DNA of 64,000 nucleotides from Paenibacillus methanolicus (GTDB lineage: Bacteria; Bacillota; Bacilli; Paenibacillales; Paenibacillaceae), in assembly GCF_008124765.1 (NCBI RefSeq), contig NZ_VNHS01000005.1, forward strand, positions 186,001-250,000. The letters are read 5' to 3'. The notes under the pieces are model-generated. The model saw nothing but the letters and a program-made list of their open reading frames with translations, was not told the origin of the DNA and did not search any database. This document shows, one piece after another, positions 1 through 9,200 of this stretch. Position numbers and translations under genes: made by a program. Within the stretch, counting starts at the first letter, position 1. Each line of letters opens with the position of its first letter.

Positions 1-1
1 C

Positions 2-631
2 CTCGACGTCTCGCTCGGCCAGGCGCGCAACAACATCTATCTCGCGGGCAAAAGCTGGGCGTCTTACGTCGCGCTCGAGAAGCTGTTCGCGGACTATGGC
101 CAGCCGGTGCTATCCAGGCAAGCAGGCGAACAGGCGGCGCGATGCGCGGCGACGATTACGAGCCATCTGAAGCCGGAAGGATATATCCCGGCCGTCATCG
201 GCGAGGGCAACGATTCGCGCATCATCCCGGCGATCGAAGGGCTGATCTTCCCGTACTTCACGAACCGCCGCGACGCGCTGGCTGCGAACGGACCGTACGC
301 CGATTATATGAAGGCGCTTCGTATGCATCTGGACACCGTGCTGCAGGAGGGCGTCTGCTTGTTCCCCGACGGCGGCTGGAAAATCTCGTCGACGAGCAAC
401 AACTCCTGGCTGAGCAAAGTCTACCTGTGCCAGTTCATCGCCCGTCAAATTCTCGGGCTGGAATGGGATGAGAGGGGCGCTTCCGCCGACGCGGCGCATG
501 TCCGCTGGCTGACGCACAAGGCGCTGTCGGTATGGAGCTGGAGCGACCAGATTATTGCCGGGGAAATTGCGGGCAGCAAGTATTACCCGCGCGGGGTGAC
601 GAGCATTCTTTGGCTGGAGGAAGGGAAGTAG
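2..631 (+). CDS. Glycoside hydrolase family 52 beta-xylosidase, C-terminal part
   Basis: The gene enters from the left edge, so only its last 209 residues are seen; GH52 enzymes are about 700 residues long. They are retaining beta-xylosidases that release xylose from short xylo-oligosaccharides, usually in the cytoplasm. The segment LDVSLGQARNNIYLAG, the block ISSTSNNSWLSK and the ending YYPRGVTSILWLEEG match my recollection of the Geobacillus GH52 enzyme almost residue for residue. The catalytic nucleophile is outside the window. The acid/base Asp should lie near the first visible residues, perhaps in LDVSLGQ, but I am not certain of that assignment. A hairpin terminator follows. It fits the xylan-degrading theme of the window. 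Confidence 0.9.
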   Translation, partial: LDVSLGQARNNIYLAGKSWASYVALEKLFADYGQPVLSRQAGEQAARCAATITSHLKPEGYIPAVIGEGNDSRIIPAIEGLIFPYFTNRRDALAANGPYADYMKALRMHLDTVLQEGVCLFPDGGWKISSTSNNSWLSKVYLCQFIARQILGLEWDERGASADAAHVRWLTHKALSVWSWSDQIIAGEIAGSKYYPRGVTSILWLEEGK

Positions 632-731
632 GCGGCCTAGCTTGCCCATTAACCTTGGCCATCGGTTCCGCGCTAAAATAGCGGATCATCTTACGCTCTC
701 CTCCGATTGCAAGAACGCGAAGAAAGCGAAG

Positions 732-766
732 AAAGCGCCCTCTCCTAAGCAGGTGAGGGCGCTTTT
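732..766. terminator. Bidirectional terminator between convergent GH52 and ABC permease genes
   Basis: An 11-bp perfect stem (AAAGCGCCCTC with GAGGGCGCTTT) is flanked by A-rich sequence on the left and TTTT on the right. It sits about 100 bases after the GH52 stop and 8 bases after the stop of the minus-strand permease, so it can serve both. Confidence 0.8.
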
Positions 767-773
767 GGCGTGC

Positions 774-1922
774 TTAGATAAACTGCCTTACGTCGTTGTT
801 GCGGCTGAAGCGGTAGATGGCGACCAGGGCGAAGACGGCGGCGAAGGCGACGAGAATGGCCAAGTTGAGTCCGAGACTTCCGAGCGCTTGACCGTCCTGC
901 AGCTTCGTAATCGTGTCGAGCAGCCAGTGCTGCGGGAGGAAGCTCGAGATTTTCTTAACGGTATCCGGCATAATCTCGGCTGGGAAGAAGCAGCCGGCAA
1001 GCAGGCAGGTCGGCGTAATGATCAGCGTCTGCAGCGCAGCGGCGCCTCTGCTGTTCTTCGAGAACGCGGTGAGCAGCAGGGCAAGGCCGATGGCGACGAG
1101 CGAGAACAGGAGGAGCGTGCCGAGCATAACGCCGAACGGAACGCCGGAGTCGATGCCGAAGGCGTACTTCAAGACGAGCAGCGTAATGACGATCTGCAGC
1201 GCCTGGATGAGGAAGGTCACCATCACGTTCGCCAGCACGAATCCCCTGGCCGACAGCGGCGACGAGAGCAGACGCAGGAAGGTGCGATCTTCTCTCTCCT
1301 TCAGAATAAGCCCGCACAGGTTGACCGCGGAAGTGAGGAGGAACATCAGCAGGAAGCCGATCGATTGATACGTCATATCCTTAAACTTCGCGGCGTCTTC
1401 AAGCGACTCGGCGTCGAGCTTGAAGCTGGACTTCTTGTAATCCGCATAGATGGCGTCGAACGCATCCGCGTCGTTCTTCGTCGCTTGGCCGATCGCGGCG
1501 ACGTTGACGAGATAGCCGTCAAGCAGAACCTTCACGTAAGCGGTCACTTCCGCGCCTTTGGCGGAGACGAGGCGCAGATGGGCCGGCTGACCGTCCCGGA
1601 CGCTGTCCGCGAATCCTTCCTCGAAGATAAGGCCGCTGTCCAGCTTGCCGGAAGCGATATCCTTGTTCATGGACGCTTCGTCCGTCATCGTGATCTTCAC
1701 GTTGTTCAGCCCTTCGACGAAATGAATCGTATCTTGCGTCATCGGTTTGTCGCCGTCCTGGTTGAGGACGCCGACGCGCAGGCTGCCGCCGCTTGCGCTT
1801 CCGTAGATCAGCATGGAGAGCAGGATGGCGGCGATCGGCAATCCGAAGTAGACGACCCAGCTCGATCTCTTGCGGAAGGTCGAGCGGAGCAGCCTGCGTG
1901 CAATCCAAAGCATGTTGTTCAT
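774..1922 (-). CDS. ABC-2 type transporter permease, LnrN-like
   Basis: This is a 382-residue membrane protein with the ABC2_membrane_3 layout: one N-terminal membrane segment (about 22-42), a long extracytoplasmic domain to about residue 180, then five or six membrane segments. It ends a three-gene minus-strand set (ATPase, permease, permease). Its start ATG lies one base after the stop of the preceding permease, so the two are probably translationally coupled. The ATPase plus two permeases next to a histidine kinase and a response regulator is the arrangement of B. subtilis lnrJKLMN (yfiJKLMN), which exports linearmycin-type polyenes. The actual substrate here is inferred from that layout only. 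Confidence 0.8.
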   Translation of the reverse strand: MNNMLWIARRLLRSTFRKRSSWVVYFGLPIAAILLSMLIYGSASGGSLRVGVLNQDGDKPMTQDTIHFVEGLNNVKITMTDEASMNKDIASGKLDSGLIFEEGFADSVRDGQPAHLRLVSAKGAEVTAYVKVLLDGYLVNVAAIGQATKNDADAFDAIYADYKKSSFKLDAESLEDAAKFKDMTYQSIGFLLMFLLTSAVNLCGLILKEREDRTFLRLLSSPLSARGFVLANVMVTFLIQALQIVITLLVLKYAFGIDSGVPFGVMLGTLLLFSLVAIGLALLLTAFSKNSRGAAALQTLIITPTCLLAGCFFPAEIMPDTVKKISSFLPQHWLLDTITKLQDGQALGSLGLNLAILVAFAAVFALVAIYRFSRNNDVRQFI

Positions 1923-1923
1923 G

Positions 1924-3048
1924 TCAGAACGCCTCCCTTTTGCGCATGGCGATGGCGACGAATGCGAGGAACGCCGCCGCTATCGCGGTATTGAGCCCGA
2001 TGACCGGGAACACGGCATACAAGTCGTTGTTGTAGATCAAGTTCATGAGCGCTTCATTCGCCCAGCGAAGAGGCGAGATGTTGGCGATTGCGCCGAAGAA
2101 GCCGGATGCCTCGTCGACAGGGAAGTAGGCGCCGCCGATCATGGAGGCGACTTGAACGAAGATCATCATGACGGCGTTGACCGCATCGTCTTTGAATAGG
2201 AAGGCGATGCCAAGGCCGAAGCTAACCGCCAGCAGAACTTCGGTGAACAGCAGGAGGAACACGGAGCCGAGGTGATCGCCCCAATTGGCGTTGAACGCAT
2301 ATTTGCTGAAGAGGACGACCGCGAGAATGCACAGGAAGTTGATGATCGTGCTCGCGATTACCTTACCCGCGAAGATCTCCATCTTCCCGACGGGGGCGGC
2401 GGCCAGTCGGATCGCCGTCTTCCGCTTCACTTCGCCGCGGATGAGCCAGCTGGCCGACATGCAGGCATAGAAGGCGATCATCGTCGATTCCGCGATCGCG
2501 TAATAATCGATGGAGCTCGGTTTGCGGTCAGGATCGAGCGAAGACTCTTGGACGAACGAACCGGCCGACGTCGATCCCGCGATGATGGCATGCGCCGCTT
2601 CGGGATTGTTTCGAACGGCTGCCGCGGCCAAGTTGTACTTGTCGGCGAACGAGGTTAGCATGCCTTGGATGATATTGCTCGCGATCGTATCGCGGCTGCT
2701 TCCGTAGAAGCGAATGCCGTTGTCGTCGATCTCCGCGTACGCCGTGAATTGATTATCTGCAACGGCTTTCTTGCCGTCGATTCCGCTTGCGGCGGGCGTC
2801 AACTCGACGCCTTCTTTGCCGATCGTATGAGCGAAGCCGTTCCAATAGCTTTGCAGCTGCTCGCTCCGGGCGGTGTTGTTAACAAGCAGCTTCATCTCCC
2901 CGACTTCGATTCCGGTATGGAAGGCGTTCGTGAGCGCCGTTCCGAGGATCAGAATAAGCACGATCGGAAAAGCAAGCATAAAGAGCAAGGTCCGCCTATC
3001 CCGCAAGTCCCTCTTCATCTCGAATAACGCTATGTTGAGCACATTCAC
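1924..3048 (-). CDS. ABC-2 type transporter permease, LnrM-like
   Basis: This 374-residue permease has the same architecture as the next gene: a membrane segment near residues 20-40, a large outside loop, and a C-terminal block of membrane helices. It begins with GTG preceded by AGGAGG at a spacing of about 9 bases. It lies 14 bases after the ATPase gene. It probably forms a heterodimeric channel with the following permease, powered by the upstream ATPase, to remove membrane-active compounds. Family membership is clear; the linearmycin-type substrate is inferred from gene order. Confidence 0.8.
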   Translation of the reverse strand: MNVLNIALFEMKRDLRDRRTLLFMLAFPIVLILILGTALTNAFHTGIEVGEMKLLVNNTARSEQLQSYWNGFAHTIGKEGVELTPAASGIDGKKAVADNQFTAYAEIDDNGIRFYGSSRDTIASNIIQGMLTSFADKYNLAAAAVRNNPEAAHAIIAGSTSAGSFVQESSLDPDRKPSSIDYYAIAESTMIAFYACMSASWLIRGEVKRKTAIRLAAAPVGKMEIFAGKVIASTIINFLCILAVVLFSKYAFNANWGDHLGSVFLLLFTEVLLAVSFGLGIAFLFKDDAVNAVMMIFVQVASMIGGAYFPVDEASGFFGAIANISPLRWANEALMNLIYNNDLYAVFPVIGLNTAIAAAFLAFVAIAMRKREAF

Positions 3049-3062
3049 GTTCCTCGTCCTCC

Positions 3063-3998
3063 TTAGTCGCGCAGGTTCCGGCCGGTTAAGGTCAAGAACA
3101 CCGTCTCCAGATTGGGCGCTTGCTCTTCGACCGAGCTGATCTCGACTTGATCGCGAATCAGCTGTTGGATCACCCAGTTGAGATTATTGATCTCGCCTCT
3201 CGATATGATCTTGACCGACTGTTCTTCCATTCGAACGGCATTCACGCCGGGGATGCCTTTCAACGCGTCCAAGTCAAGACGCTCGGCGTTCTTCACGCCG
3301 ATCCAAGTCTCCTTCGTATCGGTGATGATCGACTTGAGCTGCTCCTTCGTGCCTTCCGCGATGATCTTGCCGTGGTCGACGATCGCGATTCGGGTGCAGA
3401 TCTCTTCGACCTCTTCCATGTAGTGGCTCGTATAGATGACCGAGCAGCCCATCTGATTCAGCTTCTTGACCGAGTTCAGAATGTAGTTGCGCGACTGAGG
3501 ATCGATGCCTACGGTCGGTTCGTCCATGATGATCAACTTCGGGCGGTGGGCGATGGCGCAAGCGATGTTGAGGCGCCGCTTCATGCCGCCGGAGAAACTC
3601 TTCGGCAGCGCTTTGTGCTTGTCGCCCAGACCGACGAACTCCAGCGCCTCCTCCGTGCGTTCCTTCAGCAGCGAGCCCCGAAGACCGTACAGTCCGGCGA
3701 AGAAGCTCACGTTCTCGTAGGCGGTCATCTCTTCGTAGATCGCCAGATCTTGCGGCACGATGCCGATGTTCATTTTGGCGAATTTATTCTCCTTCACGAT
3801 GTCTTTGCCGAGCAGCCGGACTTCTCCTTTCGTGATTCGCAGCAGCGAGGAGATCATGTTGATCGTCGTGCTCTTGCCCGCGCCGTTCGCGCCGAGGAAG
3901 CCGAAGATTTCGCCTTCGCGAACGCTGAGGTTCATGTTGTCGACGGCGATGAAGTCGCCGAATGTCTTGGTCAGGTTGCGGATTTCCAATACGTTCAT
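3063..3998 (-). CDS. ABC exporter ATP-binding protein, LnrL-like
   Basis: The 311-residue ATPase has a Walker A motif (GANGAGKST), a signature motif (FSGGMKRRL), a Walker B motif (LIIMDEPTVGID) and the H-loop in YTSHYMEEVEE. A C-terminal regulatory extension of about 80 residues is typical of drug-type CcmA/LnrL ATPases. I place the start at the ATG giving MNVLEIRNLTKTFG, because GGAG lies 8 bases upstream; a GTG nine bases earlier would overlap that ribosome binding site. It is the first gene of the transporter set and is separated from the sensor genes by a hairpin with a U-tract, so it probably has its own regulated promoter. Confidence 0.85.
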   Translation of the reverse strand: MNVLEIRNLTKTFGDFIAVDNMNLSVREGEIFGFLGANGAGKSTTINMISSLLRITKGEVRLLGKDIVKENKFAKMNIGIVPQDLAIYEEMTAYENVSFFAGLYGLRGSLLKERTEEALEFVGLGDKHKALPKSFSGGMKRRLNIACAIAHRPKLIIMDEPTVGIDPQSRNYILNSVKKLNQMGCSVIYTSHYMEEVEEICTRIAIVDHGKIIAEGTKEQLKSIITDTKETWIGVKNAERLDLDALKGIPGVNAVRMEEQSVKIISRGEINNLNWVIQQLIRDQVEISSVEEQAPNLETVFLTLTGRNLRD

Positions 3999-4045
3999 CC
4001 GTATCACTCCGATTCGGTTAAGGTTGATGGCTTCATTCTAATAAA

Positions 4046-4083
4046 AAAGGATGACCTCATGTCAGTGCATAAGTTCATCCTTT
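4046..4083 (-). terminator. Hairpin between sensor genes and exporter operon
   Basis: Read on the minus strand, AAAGGATGA pairs with TCATCCTTT, and the second arm runs into TTTTTT. It lies 49 bases after the histidine kinase stop, so it should end the regulator transcript. A possible promoter for the exporter genes (CTGACA, then TATTAG or TAGAAT) begins inside its loop. It may therefore also act as an operator or attenuator. Confidence 0.6.
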
Positions 4084-4131
4084 GCATATGAGAAACTTCA
4101 TGTTCGAAACGTGCGCGAGACGTGAGTTCTT

Positions 4132-5247
4132 TCATTCGTCCTTCCGGAAAGGCAGGAGCGTGGTCACGCGGAAGCCTTTCGTACCGTCGACGATGACGGT
4201 TCCTCCCGCGGACGCGGCTCTCTCCTCCATGCCGACGATGCCCAGCCCTTTGACGATTTTGTCCGCGCCTTTGCCGTTGTCGGCGACGACGGATTGGATC
4301 ATGCGGTTCAGCACGCGAACCTCGAACTCGACGGCGGAGGCCCCTCCGTACTTCAGCGAATTGGTGACCGCCTCGGTCGCGTTCTCATGGATAATCTTCC
4401 ATTGAAGTGGCGTGATCGCATCCAGATCTCCCGCGTGCGTGACGGTCGCCTTCATCGCGTGATTGGCGGAGAACTCGTCCGCGAACAGCCGAAGCCGGTG
4501 AATGCCCAGCTCCTCCGACCGGGGCTTCATATCTTTCAGCGTGAGTCGGATCCGCTCCAGCCCCTCCCTGGAGATGGCGATCGCGTTGCCGAGCAGCTCG
4601 GACGCCTTATCCGGATTCGCCCCGAGCAGACGTCTGGACGCTTCCATTTGGATGAGCGCCCCGGCCATCGCGTGGCCGACTTCGTCGTGAATCCGCTGCG
4701 ACAGCCGATTGCGCTCCTCCAGCTTGATGGTGTACGCGGATTGGCGGATATAGGCCTCGTTCATGCTAAGGGATAGCTTCAGACGCTGCAGATCGAGGCG
4801 AAGCGTCTCCTTCTCCTCGCCGATCTTCATGAGCTTCTCCGTATGAACCCGCATGCCATAGTAGAGTAGAAGGCTTAAGGAGGCGGCCAGAAGATAGACC
4901 AGCTTCTCATCGACCGGGATAAGGAGCAGCGGCACGAGACCAAGCAGCAGGGCGAAGCGGTTCCTTCCGCCGGACAGCAGCACCATCTCATAAAGATTGA
5001 CGGGCAGCAGCAGGATGAAGATCGTATTCAGACGAAAGGCGAACAGCGCGACCAGCACGGCCGAAGCGACCGATCCCAGCAGCTGGAACCGCCGCTGCTT
5101 TCTTAGTATCGGAATGGCCATGTTCACGCACAAGTAGGACAAGTAGGCGAGCATCTCCCAGGGAGACGACCCGCGCACCGCCGAATAAGAGACGAAGATG
5201 ACATAAGTAAGTAAAGCCGCCTTGTTGCCCATGATCCAGTATTCCAT
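4132..5247 (-). CDS. Sensor histidine kinase of the exporter locus, LnrJ/NarX-type
   Basis: This 371-residue protein has about five membrane segments in its first 130 residues, a coiled stretch, a HisKA_3 dimerisation box with the likely phospho-accepting His187 (SQRIHDEVGHAM), and a HATPase domain (NATEAVTNSLKYGG, then DNGKGADKIVKGLGIVGM). Almost no extracytoplasmic domain is present, as in intramembrane-sensing kinases of antibiotic-resistance systems. The start ATG has GGGAG 8 bases upstream and lies 11 bases after the response regulator stop, so the two form an operon. It probably senses membrane damage or the exported compound. Confidence 0.85.
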   Translation of the reverse strand: MEYWIMGNKAALLTYVIFVSYSAVRGSSPWEMLAYLSYLCVNMAIPILRKQRRFQLLGSVASAVLVALFAFRLNTIFILLLPVNLYEMVLLSGGRNRFALLLGLVPLLLIPVDEKLVYLLAASLSLLLYYGMRVHTEKLMKIGEEKETLRLDLQRLKLSLSMNEAYIRQSAYTIKLEERNRLSQRIHDEVGHAMAGALIQMEASRRLLGANPDKASELLGNAIAISREGLERIRLTLKDMKPRSEELGIHRLRLFADEFSANHAMKATVTHAGDLDAITPLQWKIIHENATEAVTNSLKYGGASAVEFEVRVLNRMIQSVVADNGKGADKIVKGLGIVGMEERAASAGGTVIVDGTKGFRVTTLLPFRKDE

Positions 5248-5258
5248 GTCGTGACTCC

Positions 5259-5993
5259 CTAATCTTCCGATGGCTTGACTTCACCCGTCAAATAATAGAT
5301 TGCGATCTGCGTCCTGTGCTCAAGTCCCGTCTTGTTCAGAATGGATGTGATGTAATTGGCGGTCGTGCCTTCGGAGAGGAACAGCTTCTTGGAGATCTCT
5401 TTGTTCGAGAGCCCTTTCGCGATCTGCGCCATAATGTCGAGCTCCCGCTCCGTGAACAGGCTGCGGTCAATCCGATCCGATCCGGTCGACGGCGCGGCAG
5501 CGGGGGGATCCGGCTTGAAAGCGGAGGCATGACCGTTAGGCGTATCGCGGCCGGTCTGCGGATTCGATTGCGGGCTCGGCATGAGATTAGATTTGATCTT
5601 GTTCAGGACGACGTCTTGGAGAACGTGATGATCGTGATACACGCTCTTGATGGCGTCCCGGATTCTCTCGGGGTCGTTGTTCTTGAGGAGATACCCTCTG
5701 GCGCCTGACCGCACCGCCTCGAGAATGTATTCGTCGTCGTCGAACGTCGTCAGGATCAGCGGCTTGGCCTTCGTCTGCTCGGTCAGGAGACGGGTGGCCT
5801 CGACGCCGTTCATGTTCGGCATGCGCACGTCGAGCAGGGCGACGTCCACTTCGTGCGAGCGGCAATACTCGACCGCCTCCGCTCCGTCGCCGACGGTGGC
5901 GACCACCTCGAACTCGTCGAACGTGGTGAGGATGATCTTCATTCCTTCGCGGATAAACGAATTATCGTCCGCGATCAGCACTTTAATTTTCAA
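5259..5993 (-). CDS. NarL/LuxR-family response regulator, LnrK-like
   Basis: The protein has an N-terminal receiver domain with the acidic pair D9-D10, phospho-acceptor Asp55 (LLDVRMPNMNG) and Lys near FLLKN. A proline- and polar-rich linker (about 145-175) follows, then a LuxR-type helix-turn-helix (ERELDIMAQIAKGLSNKEIS). I choose a TTG start (LKIKVLIADDN) because GAGGGGG lies 9 bases upstream; longer forms add 17 residues with no family support. It is first in the operon with the histidine kinase and is expected to activate the downstream exporter genes. In B. subtilis the kinase comes first; here the order is reversed. Confidence 0.85.
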   Translation of the reverse strand: MKIKVLIADDNSFIREGMKIILTTFDEFEVVATVGDGAEAVEYCRSHEVDVALLDVRMPNMNGVEATRLLTEQTKAKPLILTTFDDDEYILEAVRSGARGYLLKNNDPERIRDAIKSVYHDHHVLQDVVLNKIKSNLMPSPQSNPQTGRDTPNGHASAFKPDPPAAAPSTGSDRIDRSLFTERELDIMAQIAKGLSNKEISKKLFLSEGTTANYITSILNKTGLEHRTQIAIYYLTGEVKPSED

Positions 5994-6214
5994 TCGATAA
6001 GGCCCCCTCGTGAACGCGTTGGCGAATGGTATCCATTGATACAAGAATATACCAATGGCGCGCTGTCCGACAATCGAATAGGCCGAAGAAGAACGAATCC
6101 TTTGCCACGGATCGAAACCATCGTTCTAACGAGAGACGTAACGGTCAGGTTCGCCTGATACGAGCAAGAACGACAAATCGCAAGAAACATATTTTTTTTG
6201 CAGGTAACAAAAGC

Positions 6215-6250
6215 AGAGCCATGGACCTGCTGAAGCAGGTTCATGGCTCT
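6215..6250 (-). terminator. Terminator of the GH10 xylanase gene
   Basis: An inverted repeat with 16-bp arms (AGAGCCATGRACCTGC, one G-T pair) has a 4-base loop. On the minus strand it is followed by TGCTTTTGTT. It lies 48 bases beyond the xylanase stop codon. Confidence 0.75.
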
Positions 6251-6297
6251 CAAACAGTACTAAAGTTTGGATAGCTCGCGCGGTTTCGTAGTTTCCC

Positions 6298-9200
6298 TTA
6301 CCGAAGCGCCCACGCCGCTTGCGCGATAATCGCGGCTTCGGCGCGCGTCAGCGTCGCTTGCGGGCGAAGCTGATTGCCGCTGCCTTTCACGATGCCGGCC
6401 GCGACGAGCGCGGTCGCGCTTTCCTTCGCATAGCCGGCCACGATGCTTGCGTCGGAGAAGGCTTCAAGCGAGCCGGATCCTTGGAGCGGCTTGCCTGCCG
6501 CCTTCAAGGCGAGCGCGGTCAAGGTCATCATGTCTTGGCGGGTAATCGCACCCGTCGGCTCGAATCGGTTCTGACCCGTGCCCGACGCGATGCCCAGCGC
6601 TTGCGCGGTGGACACCGCTTCATAATAGTAGTCGGTTGGCTTCACGTCCGCGAACGGCGTCGCAGGCGCTGCATCCGTCTTCAGCTCCAGCGCGCGGACG
6701 AGCAGGGCGACGAAGTCGGCCCGGCTGATCGCGTTCTTCGGCGCAAAATCCGAGTCGGTGATGCCGTTAATGATACCGCGCGCGGCCATCGCTTCGACGG
6801 CTTCCTTCGCCCATGGCGTCGTTTGCAGATCGCCGAACGTCTTCGTCGAATAAGCGACGGCGTAGTAGATACTGAAGTGCGTCGTGCTGAAATGAACCGT
6901 TCCGCTGGCCGCATCGTATCGTCCGTTTGCAACAGGTTCGGCTTTGCCTTCCTCGTTCATATACCAGACGAAGAGCCGATTCGGATGAGCGAGCTCCTCA
7001 GCAGTCGGTTTATACGGAATCGCGACGGTGACAGGAGCATCCGTGTTGTTCCATGCGATCGTCTTGTCGCCCGCTACGAGTTCGAGCGAGATAACCGGGC
7101 GCTCGCCGATCTGTTCGCGAGCGGAGTCGGATACGGTCGCCGCAACGGCGCCTTCGCCGATGCGCAGCGTAACGAGCTCCGTGCCGCTTGCGTTGTTCGT
7201 GCCGGTCAGCATGCCCGAAGGCAATGTGACCGTGCCGGCCGCCGTGCGCAAGGTAAGCGCGTAGTCGCCGGCGCTGTTCAGCAGCGAAGCCGGCAGCTGT
7301 ACGTCATAGCCGTCCGCGTTCGGCTGGGCCGGCAGCTCGATGACGACTTGCTTGCCTCCTTGCGCGTCAGGCGTCGCTTGCTTCAGCGCTTCGTTCAAGC
7401 TATCCGCGCCGAGGGAGGCCGCCGCGCGTCCATCCTTCAGCTGCACGGTAGGCGTGACGACGACTTGACCTTCTTTCGTCTCGATCTTCGCGCCTGTCGC
7501 CGGTACGGTTAAGGCGCCGCCGCTCGTTGGTCCCGGCGTGTTCGTCTGCGTCTTCATCAGGCGGAGAAAGCCGAGTTTGGACGTGTTCATGTAGGAGGAG
7601 CCGGACGGATCGGCCCAGTTGGCGACGCTATCCCGGTCGCCGTCGCCGTCTTCGTCGTTGTTCACTTGGAAGTCGAAGCCGATGAGCGTGCCGTCCGCCG
7701 GCGCGATCGTATCGAGCGCGATCGCGGTCTCGACGATGTAGCCGCCTTCGATCGTCTTGGTCGCCGAGACGTAGTTATCCTGCGACGCATGGCCGCCGAC
7801 CGTCTTGACGTTGTTGAAGTTGATCCGGTATTGGCCGTCATCTTCCTCGTAGGACTCGGTCTTGCCGTTGTTCTGGTCGACGAACAGCTCGACGGAGTCC
7901 TCCTCGTAGGCGTTCGCGCTCGCGTCGGATAGCTTGGCGTCCGTCACGACCGCAAAGATGTACAAATTGTCCGCGTCCCACATCGTGCGGAATTTCGCGG
8001 TAGCGCCGCTTGTGCCCTCGACCCAGATGCCGGTCGATAACTCGGCGGCGCTGTTCCATGCCGCATCCATCGTGCCGTCTACCTGAGGGGTGCCGAACGC
8101 GGACTCGGCGACCTTCGGCGCGGCGGCGAGCGTAAGCTTGCCGTATCCGATCGCGTCCGTATCCTGCGCGCCGCGCGGATCGCTCCAGGAGACGATGGCG
8201 CCGTTGCGTCCTTGCTCGGAGCCGTCGTTCACGCCGCTGTCCGAGACGCGCAAGTCGAAGGCGAGCTGGCCGCCGATCGCGGAGCCGGCCGGAATCGGCA
8301 GGGATGCATAGGCGACGTAGCCGCCGGTCCCTTCGGTCGCGCCTTGGCCGCCGCGGGCGATCTTCACCGTCTGCGTGCCGTTGTTCTGAAGGAACAATTC
8401 GACGCTGTCGTCCGCCGCGACGGAAGCGTCCTTCACGAGCACCTTCGCGTACAGCTTCGTCTCGTCCCAGAGTACTTTCACGTCCGCGCCGAGCGTGCCG
8501 ACCTCTTCGGTCTTCATCGCCGGCACGAGCTGCCATACGGAATCTGCCGCGCCGCCCGCCGGCGTGCCTTGGAATGCGGAGCCGAGCTTGCCGACGACGG
8601 GGAGCTTCGTCGGGTCGACCATGCCCCAGTAGGCCGGCTTCGCCTGCAGGCGCGTGCTGAACGGGAATGGGGCGTCTTGTCTCGTGATCGGGCGGTTCGT
8701 CAGCCACGTGTGATCGTCGGCGACGCCCCAAATCGTGACGTTGCTGATCCAGCCGCCCGGATTTTGCGCCGAGCGTCCTTCGTTGTCGAGCTTACGCAGC
8801 GCGTCGAACAGCTCTTTGTACCGGTAGCCCTGCTTGTTCAGCAAGTTATCCGGCACGGTCGTATACGCGTCGGTGTTGTTCGTGTATACCGAGACGTCGA
8901 GCTCGGTAATTTGGTTGTCAAAGCCGGCCTCGCCGAATTTGCGGATCGAGTCCGTGATTTGCTGAATGGACGGGCCTGTAATGTTGATGTGGGTTTGGTG
9001 GCCCACGCCGTCGATCGGCACGCCGTCTTCCTTCAGCCGGGTGACCAGATCGAACAGGAAATCGCGTTTCTTCGGATTGTGCGTGCTGTAGTCGTTGATG
9101 TAGAGCTTCGCGTTCTCCGCGTTGGCGATGGCCGCCGCCGAGGCGTCCGGCTTGAACGCTTGCAGATGGTCGAGAACGTAGCGCGTGCGCGTGAACGCGG

